DNA of 64,000 nt from Nitrospirillum amazonense (GTDB lineage Bacteria; Pseudomonadota; Alphaproteobacteria; Azospirillales; Azospirillaceae). The notes beneath the pieces were generated by a model. It was not told the DNA's origin. It made no database searches and saw only the letters and a list, made by a program, of their open reading frames with translations. This document shows, piece after piece, positions 15,704-24,368 of the stretch. The stretch covers positions 1 through 64,000 of the forward strand of contig NZ_VITN01000029.1 in assembly GCF_007828045.1 (NCBI RefSeq), read 5' to 3'. Every line of letters starts with the position of its first letter. Position 1 is the first letter of the stretch. Made by a program: the position numbers and the translations under genes.

Positions 15704-16124
15704 TCAGAACGACCACCGCCATCGGCAGCGCAGCGCTCCCCTGGCGGCCCTGGAAGCCATGCGGGCGGTGGATGAGCAGTTCTCACTGCAGGAGGCCTGC
15801 GGTTTCCTGTACATCTGCGAGAACGAAGGCATCAGCCTGCGCGAACTGGGCATGCTGCTGCGGGCGCAGCCGCACACCGTGTCGCGCATCGTCGCCCGCC
15901 TCTCCACCGGTTTCGGCAATCGCGCCTCGGATCTGGTGGAGGCGCGTACGCTGCACCATGACAACCGCGTCCGCACCCTGCACCTGACGGAACGGGGCCG
16001 CACCTTGTGCCGCACCCTGAACAGCATCATCGTGCAGGCGGTTCCCATCCTGGATGATGGGGAAGGCGCCCCGGCTGCCACCCGGTCCGCCGCCGGCGCC
16101 ACCTGGGTGTCCGCCTCGGCCTGA
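15693..16124 (+). CDS. MarR-like winged-helix transcriptional regulator
   Basis: This 143-residue protein has a winged-helix DNA-binding domain. The recognition region EGISLRELGMLLRAQPHTVSRIVARL is followed by the wing HDNRVRTLHLTERGRTL, close to the MarR wing signature. Helices typical of MarR dimerisation are short, and the C-terminal 20 residues are low complexity. It overlaps the 73-residue gene upstream. The target and ligand are unknown. The convergent curA-like gene ends 72 bases away, so it is not controlled from a shared divergent promoter. Confidence 0.7.
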   Translation: MTANQNDHRHRQRSAPLAALEAMRAVDEQFSLQEACGFLYICENEGISLRELGMLLRAQPHTVSRIVARLSTGFGNRASDLVEARTLHHDNRVRTLHLTERGRTLCRTLNSIIVQAVPILDDGEGAPAATRSAAGATWVSASA

Positions 16125-16196
16125 TATGAAGTCGCGATCCCCGGCGGTGGTTGGGCCGCCGGGGCGCGCGCCGGGGCGAGCCTTGTCCCGTGTTGC

Positions 16197-17210
16197 TCAG
16201 TCAGCGACCTTCAGGGCCAGCTTGCCGAAATTCTCACCCGTGAACAGCTTCAGCAGCGTGTCGTGGAAAGCGGCCACGCCACCTTCCACGATGTCTTCGC
16301 GTGATACCAGCCGGCCTTCCCTGATCCAGCCGGCGATCTCCGCCACCGCCTGCGGATAGCGGTCGGCATAGTCGAACACCACCATGCCCTCCATACGGGC
16401 GCGGTTGACCAGCAGCGACAGATAATTGGCCGGTCCCTTCACCGCGGTGGTGGTGTTGTACTGCGAGATGGCGCCGCACACGACGATGCGGGCCTTGCGC
16501 GCCAGCTGCGCCAGCACCGCCTCCAGGATGTCGCCGCCGACATTGTCGAAATAGACATCCACGCCGCTGGGGCAGTGGGTGCGCAAATCCTTGCGGATGT
16601 CGCCGGCCTTGTAGTCAATGGCCGCGTCATAGCCCAGCGTCTCCACCGCGTAGCGGCACTTCTCCGGCCCGCCGGCGATGGCGACGGTGCGGCATCCCTT
16701 GATCTTGGCGATCTGGCCCACGACCGCGCCCACGGCGCCGGTGCCGGCCGAAACCACCACCGTGTCACCCCGCTTGGGCTGGCCCACGTCCAGCAGGCCG
16801 AAATAGGCGGTCATGCCCGGCATGCCCAGCGCGCTCAGGTGCACGGGCAGGGGCGACAGGGCGGGATCGACCTTGGTCAGCGCCTTGGCCGACAGGGTGG
16901 CGTATTCCTGGACGCCCAGCGCGCCGCTGACATGGTCGCCGACCGCGAAGGCGGGGGCGGCGCTGGCCACCACGCGGCCGATGCCGCCGGCGCGCATGAC
17001 CTCACCCAGGCCCACGGGCGGGATGTAGGACTTGCCCTCGTTCATCCAGCCGCGCATGGCCGGATCCAGCGACAGGTACAGGGTCTGCACCAGCACCTCG
17101 CCCTCGGCTGGCGGCCGCGCCGGCTCTTCCGTGCGCTGCCAGTCGCTGTCCTTCGGCAGGCCGACGGGCCGCGCCGCCAGGCGGATCTGGTGGTTGGTGG
17201 GGGTGCTCAT
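16197..17210 (-). CDS. NADP-dependent medium-chain oxidoreductase (curA/prostaglandin-reductase type)
   Basis: This 337-residue zinc-independent MDR enzyme has the Rossmann motif VSAGTGAVGAVVGQIAKIKG, the downstream YFDNVGGDILEAVL and the N-terminal LYLSLDPAMRGWM typical of the CurA/leukotriene B4 12-hydroxydehydrogenase group. These reduce the double bond of alpha,beta-unsaturated carbonyls with NADPH. The ATG at 17210 is preceded by GGAAGAG. It stands alone between the MarR-like gene (convergent) and a receptor gene. The physiological substrate cannot be read from sequence. Confidence 0.9.
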   Translation of the reverse strand: MSTPTNHQIRLAARPVGLPKDSDWQRTEEPARPPAEGEVLVQTLYLSLDPAMRGWMNEGKSYIPPVGLGEVMRAGGIGRVVASAAPAFAVGDHVSGALGVQEYATLSAKALTKVDPALSPLPVHLSALGMPGMTAYFGLLDVGQPKRGDTVVVSAGTGAVGAVVGQIAKIKGCRTVAIAGGPEKCRYAVETLGYDAAIDYKAGDIRKDLRTHCPSGVDVYFDNVGGDILEAVLAQLARKARIVVCGAISQYNTTTAVKGPANYLSLLVNRARMEGMVVFDYADRYPQAVAEIAGWIREGRLVSREDIVEGGVAAFHDTLLKLFTGENFGKLALKVAD

Positions 17211-17347
17211 GGGGCGATCTCTTCCCTATCGGAGGGCCGGTGTGCCCCGGCCTTGGCTGACGCGGGATGAAGCCTAACGCCAACCGGGGCGGAGCGGTAT
17301 ATCGAAAATCATCGATGCGATTTTATTTCGCACAACATATTGGCGGC

Positions 17348-17377
17348 AAAGAAACGGCGGACCTGACGGCCCGCCGT
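17348..17377 (-). terminator. terminator of the first TonB-dependent receptor gene
   Basis: On the minus strand ACGGCGG and CCGCCGT form a stem around a 10-base loop, followed by TTTCTTT. It lies 29 bases beyond the stop. Confidence 0.75.
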
Positions 17378-17405
17378 TCCCGACACGTCATTGAAATTAA
17401 GCCAG

Positions 17406-20372
17406 TCAGAAGTCGGCGGTCACACCCAGGAAGAACGTCCGGCCCAGGGTGTCGTAGATGCCCGGGAAGGTGTTGCCATTGCCGTAGTTTGAGGTGCCCG
17501 ACACGCCATAGACGTTGCTGTCCAGGATGGGCGGGTCCTTGTCGAACAGGTTGTTGACGCCGAAGCGGACCGTGTAGTGGTCGTACAGCGTGGCCGACAG
17601 GGCGATGTCGAAGTAGCTGTAGCTGTTGATGCGGCCGTCGGCCTTGTCGTAGTCACCCGACAGCAGGGCGTTGCTGGTGTTCTGGTCCAGCTTCACGCCG
17701 CCGATGTACCGCCAGTTGCCCGACAGGTCGACGTTCCACGGCGTCTGCCAGGTGATGCGCATGGTGTGGCGCCACATGGGCATGGGCTGACCGCAGGTCA
17801 CGCCGAACAGGCCCCGGCAGTTGTAGGCGCTTTCGCCCGGCTGCTGCTGCACCAGGTAGTTGGCCATCCAGGTGCCGTTGAAGGTGAACAGCACCGAACC
17901 GCGGTCCTTGACGTTCAGGTCTTCCAGATCGACCAGATAGTTCAGGCCGATGTCCACGCCCTGCTCGTTCAGGTAGCCGGTGTTCAGCTCGGTATCGATG
18001 ATATAGCCGCCGGTCAGCGCCAGGCTGCCGTTGCTGGCGCGGTGCACCAGGCTGCAATAATAGCTGTCGCCGCCGTTCAGGCACTGGTTCAGCACGGACG
18101 AGGCCGATAGCGTGCTGATCAGGTCGGTCACCCGGATGTCGAAATAGTCGACAGTGGCCGAGAAGTTGCGCAGGAAGGTCGGGGTGATGACGGTGCCGAT
18201 GGTCCAGGTGTCGGCCGTTTCCGGCTTCAGCGCGGTGTTGCCGCCGGTCAGGACGTTACACTGCGAGGACGTGCATTCCGCGATAGTGCCGTACTGGGCG
18301 GCGGTGACGCCGGTGCGGGCGCACTGGGCCAGCGTGGCCGACGGGCTGGAGCCCGCGCATGGGTCGGAGGCGGAGGTGAGGCTGACGGTCTGGGTGGAGT
18401 ACAGCTCCAGGATGCTGGGGGCGCGGACGGCGCGGTTGTAGCCGCCGCGGAAGCTGAGGTCGGACACGGGCGCGTAGGTCAGGCTGGCCTTCCAGCTGTC
18501 GACCACACCGGAGGAGCTGTAGTCCGACCAGCGGTAGCCGGTGTCCAGCACCAGGGCCTTGGCCCACTCCCGGCCCTCGATCAGCGGCACGCGCAGTTCG
18601 CCGTAGAGTTCCTTCACATCGTAGGAGCCGCTGGAGTCTTGGGTGGCGCCACCGGAGCCGGCCAGGTCGCCCGAGGAATTCTCCTCGTCCACCTTCAGGT
18701 TCAGGCCTTCCTTTCGGTACTCGGTGCCGAAGGCGATAGCGACCGGATTGTTGGCCAGCGGGCTCTGCATCCCGAACCGGCCGAAGTCGCCGATGATGGA
18801 CCCTTGGACCACGTCCTGGGTGACGTTGCCTTCCTTGAAGGAGGTGGTTTTGATGTAATTCCAGGCGTCGCTGCTGATGCCGTTCAGCGAGAAGATGTTC
18901 AGCGGCACGCAGTTCAGGTCGGTGCCGTCGACGACGGACTGGCAGGTGGCCACCCCGTTCACGTTCACTACCTGCAGGGCCTTCTGGACCTTGGAGATGG
19001 AAACGTCGTTCTCATAGTGCTCGGTATAGATCACTTCCGAATGCTGGGCCGAGACGTCATAGCTCCAGCCGCCGCCCAGGTCGCCCTTGGTGCCGATGAC
19101 ATAACGATAGTCGGTGTGGCGGATGTCGTCGTACCGCTCCTGCCCCGATCCGCCGAAGCGCAGGCCGATGGTGCCCGACCAGTTGGTGCTGGTGCCGGCG
19201 TTGCTGCCGCACAGCGCCGTGGCTTCCGACGCCGACATCAGCGGGTTGTCGCAGTTGATGTTGTACAGGGCGGAATTGAAGATGGCCGACGGGGCGATCT
19301 GGGCCCGGGTGTGGTCGGTCATGAACATGAAGTCGGTGTAGACGTCGAACGCCGGGCTGATCTCATAGTGCGCGAAGGCGCCGCCGGTGTAGCGCTCGTC
19401 CTGGCGCTGCAGGTAGTTGTAGGGCCCGTAATTGTAGGACAGGGCGTTGGTGTAGGGCAAGAAGGTGGACGACCCGTCCGGGTTCAGCGACAGGCCGGTG
19501 CCCGAGCCGTTGGTGCGAAAGCGGCCATAGGTCGTGTTGCTTGACCCCTGGCAGACATGGCTGTCGTTGTCGGCGCCGGAAACGGAGAGGGAGCAAGCGG
19601 ACCAGTCGCGGCTGGACTGCTTCACCGGTTCGGTCCAGCGGTAGGTGGCATAGGCGGTGACGTTGCCGCGGTTGTTGGGGGCGTTGGCGCCGATGACGAA
19701 GCTGCTGTCACGGACGAAGCCGTCGAACTGGCTGCCCGGGACGGACACGCCGAAGTTCTTCAGCGCCGTCTGCGCTTCCTTGTTGTTGTTGTCGTGCTGG
19801 GCGGCCGACAGCTGATAATCGACCTTCACGCCCTCGAAATCGCGCTTCATCTTGAAATTCACAACGCCGGCGACGGCGTCTGAGCCATAGACAGCCGAGG
19901 CGCCGCCTGTGACCACATCCACGCTGTCCACCAGCGCCGCCGGGATGAAGTTCACGTCGGCGTAGGGATAGGCGGGATCGCCGCCGGCCATGCGGCGGCC
20001 GTCGATCAGCACCAGGGTGCGCGACGGGCCCAGGTTGCGCAGGTTGATGGTGGCCGTGCCGCTGGCGCCGTTGGACACGCCCTGCGTCTGGTCGGCGGTG
20101 ACGCCCGGCAGGCGGTTCAGCATGGTCTCGACGTTGGTCGTACCCTGCAGCTTCATCTCCTTGTCGGTGACCGTGGTTAGCGGGCTGTCGCTGCTCAGGT
20201 TCGCGGCCTGCTTGATGCGCGACCCCGTGACGACGATTTCCTGCAGCTCGTCATCCGCGGCGGCGGCGGTGCCCGCCATCGCCATCACGCATGCGGCCAT
20301 GGAACCGGCCAGCATGGTCCCCATCAACGTCGTCGACGTGAGCAAACGTCCCCGGTCTGTCATTTTCTTCAC
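17406..20372 (-). CDS. TonB-dependent outer-membrane receptor (CirA-like, paralogue A)
   Basis: This 988-residue receptor has an N-terminal signal peptide, then the TonB box/plug start DELQEIVVTGSRI, the plug motif LRNLGPSRTLVLIDGRRM and SVDVVTGGASAVYGSDAVAGVVNF, and a C-terminal beta-strand ending RTFFLGVTADF. It imports a ligand across the outer membrane using TonB energy. Its size and plug sequence match the large Caulobacter/sphingomonad-type receptors usually tied to carbohydrate or peptide uptake, and it is closely related to the product of 30566-33499. GTG at 20372 is preferred because GGAG lies 9 bases upstream; an ATG three codons in is the alternative. A perfect palindrome lies 168-185 bases upstream, and a TPR/hydroxylase gene is divergent. 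Confidence 0.93.
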   Translation of the reverse strand: MKKMTDRGRLLTSTTLMGTMLAGSMAACVMAMAGTAAAADDELQEIVVTGSRIKQAANLSSDSPLTTVTDKEMKLQGTTNVETMLNRLPGVTADQTQGVSNGASGTATINLRNLGPSRTLVLIDGRRMAGGDPAYPYADVNFIPAALVDSVDVVTGGASAVYGSDAVAGVVNFKMKRDFEGVKVDYQLSAAQHDNNNKEAQTALKNFGVSVPGSQFDGFVRDSSFVIGANAPNNRGNVTAYATYRWTEPVKQSSRDWSACSLSVSGADNDSHVCQGSSNTTYGRFRTNGSGTGLSLNPDGSSTFLPYTNALSYNYGPYNYLQRQDERYTGGAFAHYEISPAFDVYTDFMFMTDHTRAQIAPSAIFNSALYNINCDNPLMSASEATALCGSNAGTSTNWSGTIGLRFGGSGQERYDDIRHTDYRYVIGTKGDLGGGWSYDVSAQHSEVIYTEHYENDVSISKVQKALQVVNVNGVATCQSVVDGTDLNCVPLNIFSLNGISSDAWNYIKTTSFKEGNVTQDVVQGSIIGDFGRFGMQSPLANNPVAIAFGTEYRKEGLNLKVDEENSSGDLAGSGGATQDSSGSYDVKELYGELRVPLIEGREWAKALVLDTGYRWSDYSSSGVVDSWKASLTYAPVSDLSFRGGYNRAVRAPSILELYSTQTVSLTSASDPCAGSSPSATLAQCARTGVTAAQYGTIAECTSSQCNVLTGGNTALKPETADTWTIGTVITPTFLRNFSATVDYFDIRVTDLISTLSASSVLNQCLNGGDSYYCSLVHRASNGSLALTGGYIIDTELNTGYLNEQGVDIGLNYLVDLEDLNVKDRGSVLFTFNGTWMANYLVQQQPGESAYNCRGLFGVTCGQPMPMWRHTMRITWQTPWNVDLSGNWRYIGGVKLDQNTSNALLSGDYDKADGRINSYSYFDIALSATLYDHYTVRFGVNNLFDKDPPILDSNVYGVSGTSNYGNGNTFPGIYDTLGRTFFLGVTADF

Positions 20373-20788
20373 TTGTCTGTTCTCCACCCAACCGCCTGTA
20401 ACGGCGTCTTGACGGTCACGCCGGCAATCCCCGTGCTGAAAAGGGGCCGAGGCTGCCGGATCGCTTGGAGCAGAGTTTTTGAGGAATGAAAAACGAGCGT
20501 CAACTAAACGCGATAATAACGGCGCATATGGCGAGTCAATGTCACGTTTCAGTGACACTTAATCTTAATAACGCATCGTGATTTTGGTAACTGCTTCGTA
20601 ACTGGCATCATATTTATTTTGATCGTGCGATCAGTATTAGATGCAATGTCGTGCGGTCCATCGCGGAAGATTGCACAACGGTGGTGCAATTAGGCGCCTT
20701 TCCAAAAGGTTAGGGCTCACATCCCTAGCATTGTGGCCAAAGTTGTGCTGCCATGGCGGTGTTAAGGCGCCTACAACGGGGAGCAACG
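20373..20788. other. divergent promoter region of receptor A and the TPR/hydroxylase gene
   Basis: This 416-bp gap is A/T-rich from about 20470 to 20740. It carries the palindrome at 20540-20557. TTTGATCGTGCGATCAG near 20617-20633 contains a second short inverted repeat (GATCG-TG-CGATC). No gene was seen. Confidence 0.5.
20540..20557. promoter_or_regulatory. palindromic operator-like site, receptor A
   Basis: TGTCAC-GTTTCA-GTGACA is a perfect inverted repeat with 6-bp arms, followed by CTTAA. The region upstream of receptor C (33688-33705) has TGTAGC-TTTTTG-GTTACA, also followed by CTTAA, in the same orientation relative to its gene. Shared spacing and flank suggest the same regulator binds both. 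Confidence 0.55.
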
Positions 20789-22036
20789 ATGCAGCCTGAT
20801 GTCCCAGCCCAGCGGTCCAATGCGGCCGCCATGGCGGCCATGAAATCAGGCAATTACGCGGAGGCGCACGCCATCCTGGACGAGGCCTTGCGCCAATCGC
20901 CCGGGGAACTGTCGCTGTGGCTGAACCTGGCGGCGGCCCGCCGCGCCATGGGCCGCCACGCCGACGCGCTGGCGGCGGTGGACCATGTGCTGACGGTGGA
21001 GCCACGGCTGTTCATGGCTTTGCTGATGCGGGCGTCGCTGTTACAGGCCCTGGGCCGCAAGCGCGAGGCGGGCGAGGCCTACGGCGTGGCCGTGGCCCTG
21101 GGCGAGACGCAGCAGAATTTGGATCCGCCGACTCAGCGGGCGCTGGACCAGGCGCGCAAGGCCCACGCCGCCTATATCCAGGACATGGCGGATTTCCTGC
21201 GCCCGGTGGTGGACCAGGGCGCCGCGCGGGGCACCAGCGCCGACGCCCGGCGCATGGCCTTCTTCACCGACCAGGTGCTGGGCCGGCGCAAGGTCTACCC
21301 CCAGCAGCCGACGCACTATCACTACCCCGACATGCCGGCGATCGAGTTTTATGATCGCGAGGAATGCCCGTGGCTGCCCACGCTGGAGGCCGCCACGGCC
21401 GACATCCAGGCGGAATTGGCCGCCATTCTGGCGGAGGAGGCGCTGGCCGACGCCTTTGTGCCCTACATCGACTACCGCGACGGCCTGCCCCTGGACCAGT
21501 GGGCGGAACTGAACCGCTCCCCCCGGTGGAGCGCCTTCCACCTGCTGCAGCACGGCCTGCCGGTGCCCGGCAACGCCGACCGCGCGCCTAAGACCATGGC
21601 CGTGCTGGAGCAGATGCCGCAGCCGCGCATGATCCGCCGGTCGCCCGCCGCCATGTTCTCCATCCTGAAGCCACGCACCCGCATTCCGCCGCATACCGGT
21701 GTCGCCAACACCCGCCTGGTGGTGCACCTGCCCCTGGTGGTGCCGCCGGGCTGTGGCTTCCGCGTGGGCAACCAGACGCGGGAATGGAAGGTGGGGGTGG
21801 GCTGGGCCTTCGACGACACCATCGAGCATGAGGCCTGGAACGATAGCGACCAGGTGCGGGTGGTCATGATCTTCGACATCTGGAGTCCGCGCCTATCGGC
21901 TGCCGAGCGTGACTTCATCGCCCACATCATGGCGGCCATGGACGATTTCCAGGTGCAGCAGCCGGAGGCCGCGGGCGGCTTCGGCGCCACGCCGCTGACG
22001 CCCCAGGCGGTGGGCGGCGGCTTCTCCAGCCTGTGA
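20789..22036 (+). CDS. TPR-containing aspartyl/asparaginyl beta-hydroxylase family protein
   Basis: This 415-residue protein has about three N-terminal TPR units (residues 10-110, for example NYAEAHAILDEALRQSPGELSLWLNLAAARRA) and a C-terminal Fe(II)/2-oxoglutarate oxygenase domain of the aspartyl beta-hydroxylase family. That domain carries IPPHTGVANTRLVVHLPLVVPP (first His), GFRVGNQTREWKVG (2OG-binding Arg) and FDDTIEHEAWN (second His). Such enzymes hydroxylate Asp or Asn side chains. GGGGAG precedes the ATG at 20789. It is divergent from receptor A. Hydroxylases of this kind recur next to large receptors in alpha- and gammaproteobacteria, so a shared job in ligand processing or receptor modification is plausible but unproven. 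Confidence 0.85.
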   Translation: MQPDVPAQRSNAAAMAAMKSGNYAEAHAILDEALRQSPGELSLWLNLAAARRAMGRHADALAAVDHVLTVEPRLFMALLMRASLLQALGRKREAGEAYGVAVALGETQQNLDPPTQRALDQARKAHAAYIQDMADFLRPVVDQGAARGTSADARRMAFFTDQVLGRRKVYPQQPTHYHYPDMPAIEFYDREECPWLPTLEAATADIQAELAAILAEEALADAFVPYIDYRDGLPLDQWAELNRSPRWSAFHLLQHGLPVPGNADRAPKTMAVLEQMPQPRMIRRSPAAMFSILKPRTRIPPHTGVANTRLVVHLPLVVPPGCGFRVGNQTREWKVGVGWAFDDTIEHEAWNDSDQVRVVMIFDIWSPRLSAAERDFIAHIMAAMDDFQVQQPEAAGGFGATPLTPQAVGGGFSSL

Positions 22037-22046
22037 CGCGGCCAGC

Positions 22047-22661
22047 TCAGTCGGTGGCGTAGGCGCGCAGGAACACATCCACCGCCGAGTCCGCCGCCGC
22101 GTCGATGGCGGCGGGACCGGGCTTCTCCTTGGCGTCCAGCATGACCAGGTCCACGTGCTCGGCCTCCACCAGGCCACGGAAGTGGGCGGCGGCGCGATCG
22201 GCGTCGGTCCGGCGCAAGCGGCCGCGGTCCATCAGAATGGTCAGATAGGCGGCGAACTTCGACCAGCCCACCTTGGGGCCGTTCTCATACAGCAGCCGCC
22301 CAACCTCGGACCGCGCCGCTTCCGACACCGCGATGCGGCGGATGGACATGGCCCAGGGCGACAGGACGAAGCGCAGATAGATGCGGCCCAGGCGGGTCAA
22401 GGTTTCCCGCACGTCATCGTCGGGGTTCAGCGCCTCGAACGAGGCCTGCTTCATCTCCGCCGCGGCATGCGCCATGACGGCCACGAACAGTTCCTCCTTG
22501 GACCGGAAATAGCTGTACAGCGTGGCCTTCGACCCGCCGACCCGCGTCGCCAGCTCGGACATGGAGGCGGCGGCGAACCCGACCTCCTGGAACAGGGCGC
22601 CGGCGGCGTCCAGGATGGCTTGGCGGCGGGCTTCGGTCTTCACCTTCATGATGGTGCGCAT
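22047..22661 (-). CDS. TetR/AcrR family repressor of the adjacent efflux operon
   Basis: This 204-residue regulator has an N-terminal TetR helix-turn-helix (RQAILDAAGALFQEVGFAAASMSELATRVGGSKATLYSYFRSKEELF) and a C-terminal ligand-binding region of the AcrR_C type. AGGAA precedes the ATG. It is divergent from an OMF-EmrA-EmrB operon. The 191-base gap between them holds two copies of ACCGTACGGT on either side of a strong promoter, the classic layout for a TetR repressor of efflux that also controls itself. The inducing drug or metabolite is unknown. Confidence 0.92.
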   Translation of the reverse strand: MRTIMKVKTEARRQAILDAAGALFQEVGFAAASMSELATRVGGSKATLYSYFRSKEELFVAVMAHAAAEMKQASFEALNPDDDVRETLTRLGRIYLRFVLSPWAMSIRRIAVSEAARSEVGRLLYENGPKVGWSKFAAYLTILMDRGRLRRTDADRAAAHFRGLVEAEHVDLVMLDAKEKPGPAAIDAAADSAVDVFLRAYATD

Positions 22662-22765
22662 TTCCTAAAGGCTGGCCAGCCGGTTGGATTTGGTGGGCTG
22701 TGGTCGATGGCGGCGACCATGCCCGTACGGTCCCGCGACGGCAAGGCGTAACATTTCATAACTGA

Positions 22766-22775
22766 ACCGTACGGT
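22766..22775. promoter_or_regulatory. TetR-type operator 1 (ACCGTACGGT)
   Basis: This perfect 10-bp palindrome lies just upstream of the -35 box of the efflux promoter and about 105 bases before the tetR start, where it could also block tetR transcription. It is flanked by TGA on the left and ACGTTTATG on the right, similar to operator 2. Confidence 0.75.
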
Positions 22776-22786
22776 ACGTTTATGGC

Positions 22787-22815
22787 TTGACCAGGGCGCC
22801 GCGCAAGCCTATAAA
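22787..22815 (+). promoter_or_regulatory. sigma-70 type promoter of the efflux operon
   Basis: TTGACC (22787-22792), exactly 17 bases, then TATAAA (22810-22815). This is the closest match to the housekeeping consensus seen in the window. The predicted start near 22822 falls inside operator 2, giving a leader of about 30 bases before the ATG at 22853. Confidence 0.75.
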
Positions 22816-22819
22816 ACCA

Positions 22820-22831
22820 AACCGTACGGTT
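22820..22831. promoter_or_regulatory. TetR-type operator 2 (AACCGTACGGTT)
   Basis: This 12-bp palindrome contains the same ACCGTACGGT core as operator 1, 55 bases away (centre to centre), and is followed by CATTTATG. It overlaps the predicted transcription start, so a bound repressor would directly block initiation. Confidence 0.78.
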
Positions 22832-22852
22832 CATTTATGCCGATAGGCCCCC

Positions 22853-24343
22853 ATGTCAGCCCCCGCTTCCTTCCCCAGCCGCCCGTTGCGGCGTCTGGGC
22901 GCTTCCTTGTGCCTGTCCGCGGCACTCCTGGGCCTGTCCGCCTGTGCTTGGGTACCGGATGTGGGCTCGGCGCCCGCCCCGCGCGACGCGGCCGGCTTCG
23001 CCTCACAGGCCAGCTTTGCCCCATCCTCTCCCGCCACCGTCGCTTGGCCGCAAGATCGGTGGTGGGTCGCTTATGGCGACGCCCAACTGGATGCGTTGAT
23101 CGAGGAAGGGCTGGCCGGCGCGCCGGACCTGGCGGCGGCGGCGGCGCGGCTGCGCAAGGCCGAGGCCCTGGCCGACCAGGCGGATGCCGCCCTGCTGCCG
23201 CGCGTGACCGCCAACGCCCAGGTGACGGAGGACAAGCAGAGCTACCGCTACCTGTTCCCACCGGCCTTCGTGCCCAAGGGCTATCACGAGGTGCCGCGCG
23301 CTACCCTGGACCTCAGCTACGATTTCGATTTCTGGGGGAAAAACCGGGCCAGCCTGGCGGCCGCCACCTCGGACGCCGAGGCGGCGCGGGCGGAGGTGGC
23401 GCAGGCCCGCCTGACCTTGTCGGCCGGCATCGCCGCCGCCTATGCCGATCTGGCGCAGCAGGTGGCCGACCGCGCCGCCGCCGCCGAGGCGGTGGATGTG
23501 CGCGTGCGCAGCACCAACCTGGTGCGCCAGCGGCGGGAGAACGGGCTGGAAACCCTGGGCGCCGTCCGCCAGGCGGAAGCGCGCGAGGCCGCGGCCCGCG
23601 GCGACCTGGCCGCCCAGGATGAGGCCATCGCCCTGACCCGCAACCGCCTGGCCGCCTTGATGGGTGCTGGGCCCGACCGGGGCCTGTCCATCCAGCCGCC
23701 GGCCGGCGCCAGCCTGAAGGCCTTCGGCCTGCCGGCCAACCTGGCGGCCGATCTGCTGGGCCGCCGTCCCGACGTGGTGGCCGCCCGCCTGACGGTGGAG
23801 GCGGCCGCCAAGCGCATCGCCGTGGCCAAGGCCGCCTTCTATCCCAACGTGAACCTCGCGGCCTATTTTGGGGTGCAGACCCTGGGCCTGAACGCCCTGA
23901 CCAAGTCCGGCGCCACCATTGGCAGCGTCGGCCCGGCCGTCAGCCTGCCGCTGTTCGAAGGCGGGGCGCTTGCCGCCCAGTATCGGGGCGCCCGGGCCGA
24001 CTATGACGCCGCCGTCGCCGATTACGACGGCACGGTGGCCAAGGCCCTGCAGGACGTGGCCGATGCTGCCGCCAGCGCCCGCGCGCTGGAAACGCGCCTG
24101 ACCCACGCCCGCGACGCCCTGGCCGCCGCCACCGATGCCCATCGCATCGCCACCGCCCGGTACGAGGGCAAGCTTTCCACATACCTGGACGTGCTCACGG
24201 CGGAGGACACCCTCATCACCGACCGTCGCGCCCTGGCCGATTTGCAGGCCCGCGCCTTCACGCTGGACATCGCCCTCATCCGCGCGCTGGGCGGCGGCTA
24301 TCAGGCCGCGTCCGCCGCCCCCCAAGCCGTCGCCGCCCGCTGA
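22853..24343 (+). CDS. NodT/OprM-type outer-membrane efflux lipoprotein
   Basis: This 496-residue outer-membrane factor has a lipoprotein signal with LGLSAC (acylated Cys31). It has two repeated OEP domains, with DRWWVAYGDAQLDALIEEGLAGAPDLAAAAARLRKAEAL in the first and LPANLAADLLGRRPDVVAARLTVEAAAKRIAVAKAAFYP before the second. It forms the TolC-like exit duct of a tripartite pump. It is the first gene of the operon with emrA- and emrB-like genes, which is unusual because the duct gene is often last or elsewhere. The promoter and operators lie immediately upstream; the ribosome site is weak. Confidence 0.92.
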   Translation: MSAPASFPSRPLRRLGASLCLSAALLGLSACAWVPDVGSAPAPRDAAGFASQASFAPSSPATVAWPQDRWWVAYGDAQLDALIEEGLAGAPDLAAAAARLRKAEALADQADAALLPRVTANAQVTEDKQSYRYLFPPAFVPKGYHEVPRATLDLSYDFDFWGKNRASLAAATSDAEAARAEVAQARLTLSAGIAAAYADLAQQVADRAAAAEAVDVRVRSTNLVRQRRENGLETLGAVRQAEAREAAARGDLAAQDEAIALTRNRLAALMGAGPDRGLSIQPPAGASLKAFGLPANLAADLLGRRPDVVAARLTVEAAAKRIAVAKAAFYPNVNLAAYFGVQTLGLNALTKSGATIGSVGPAVSLPLFEGGALAAQYRGARADYDAAVADYDGTVAKALQDVADAAASARALETRLTHARDALAAATDAHRIATARYEGKLSTYLDVLTAEDTLITDRRALADLQARAFTLDIALIRALGGGYQAASAAPQAVAAR

Positions 24344-24368
24344 CCCGTCGCGTTCCAAGGATCACCCC

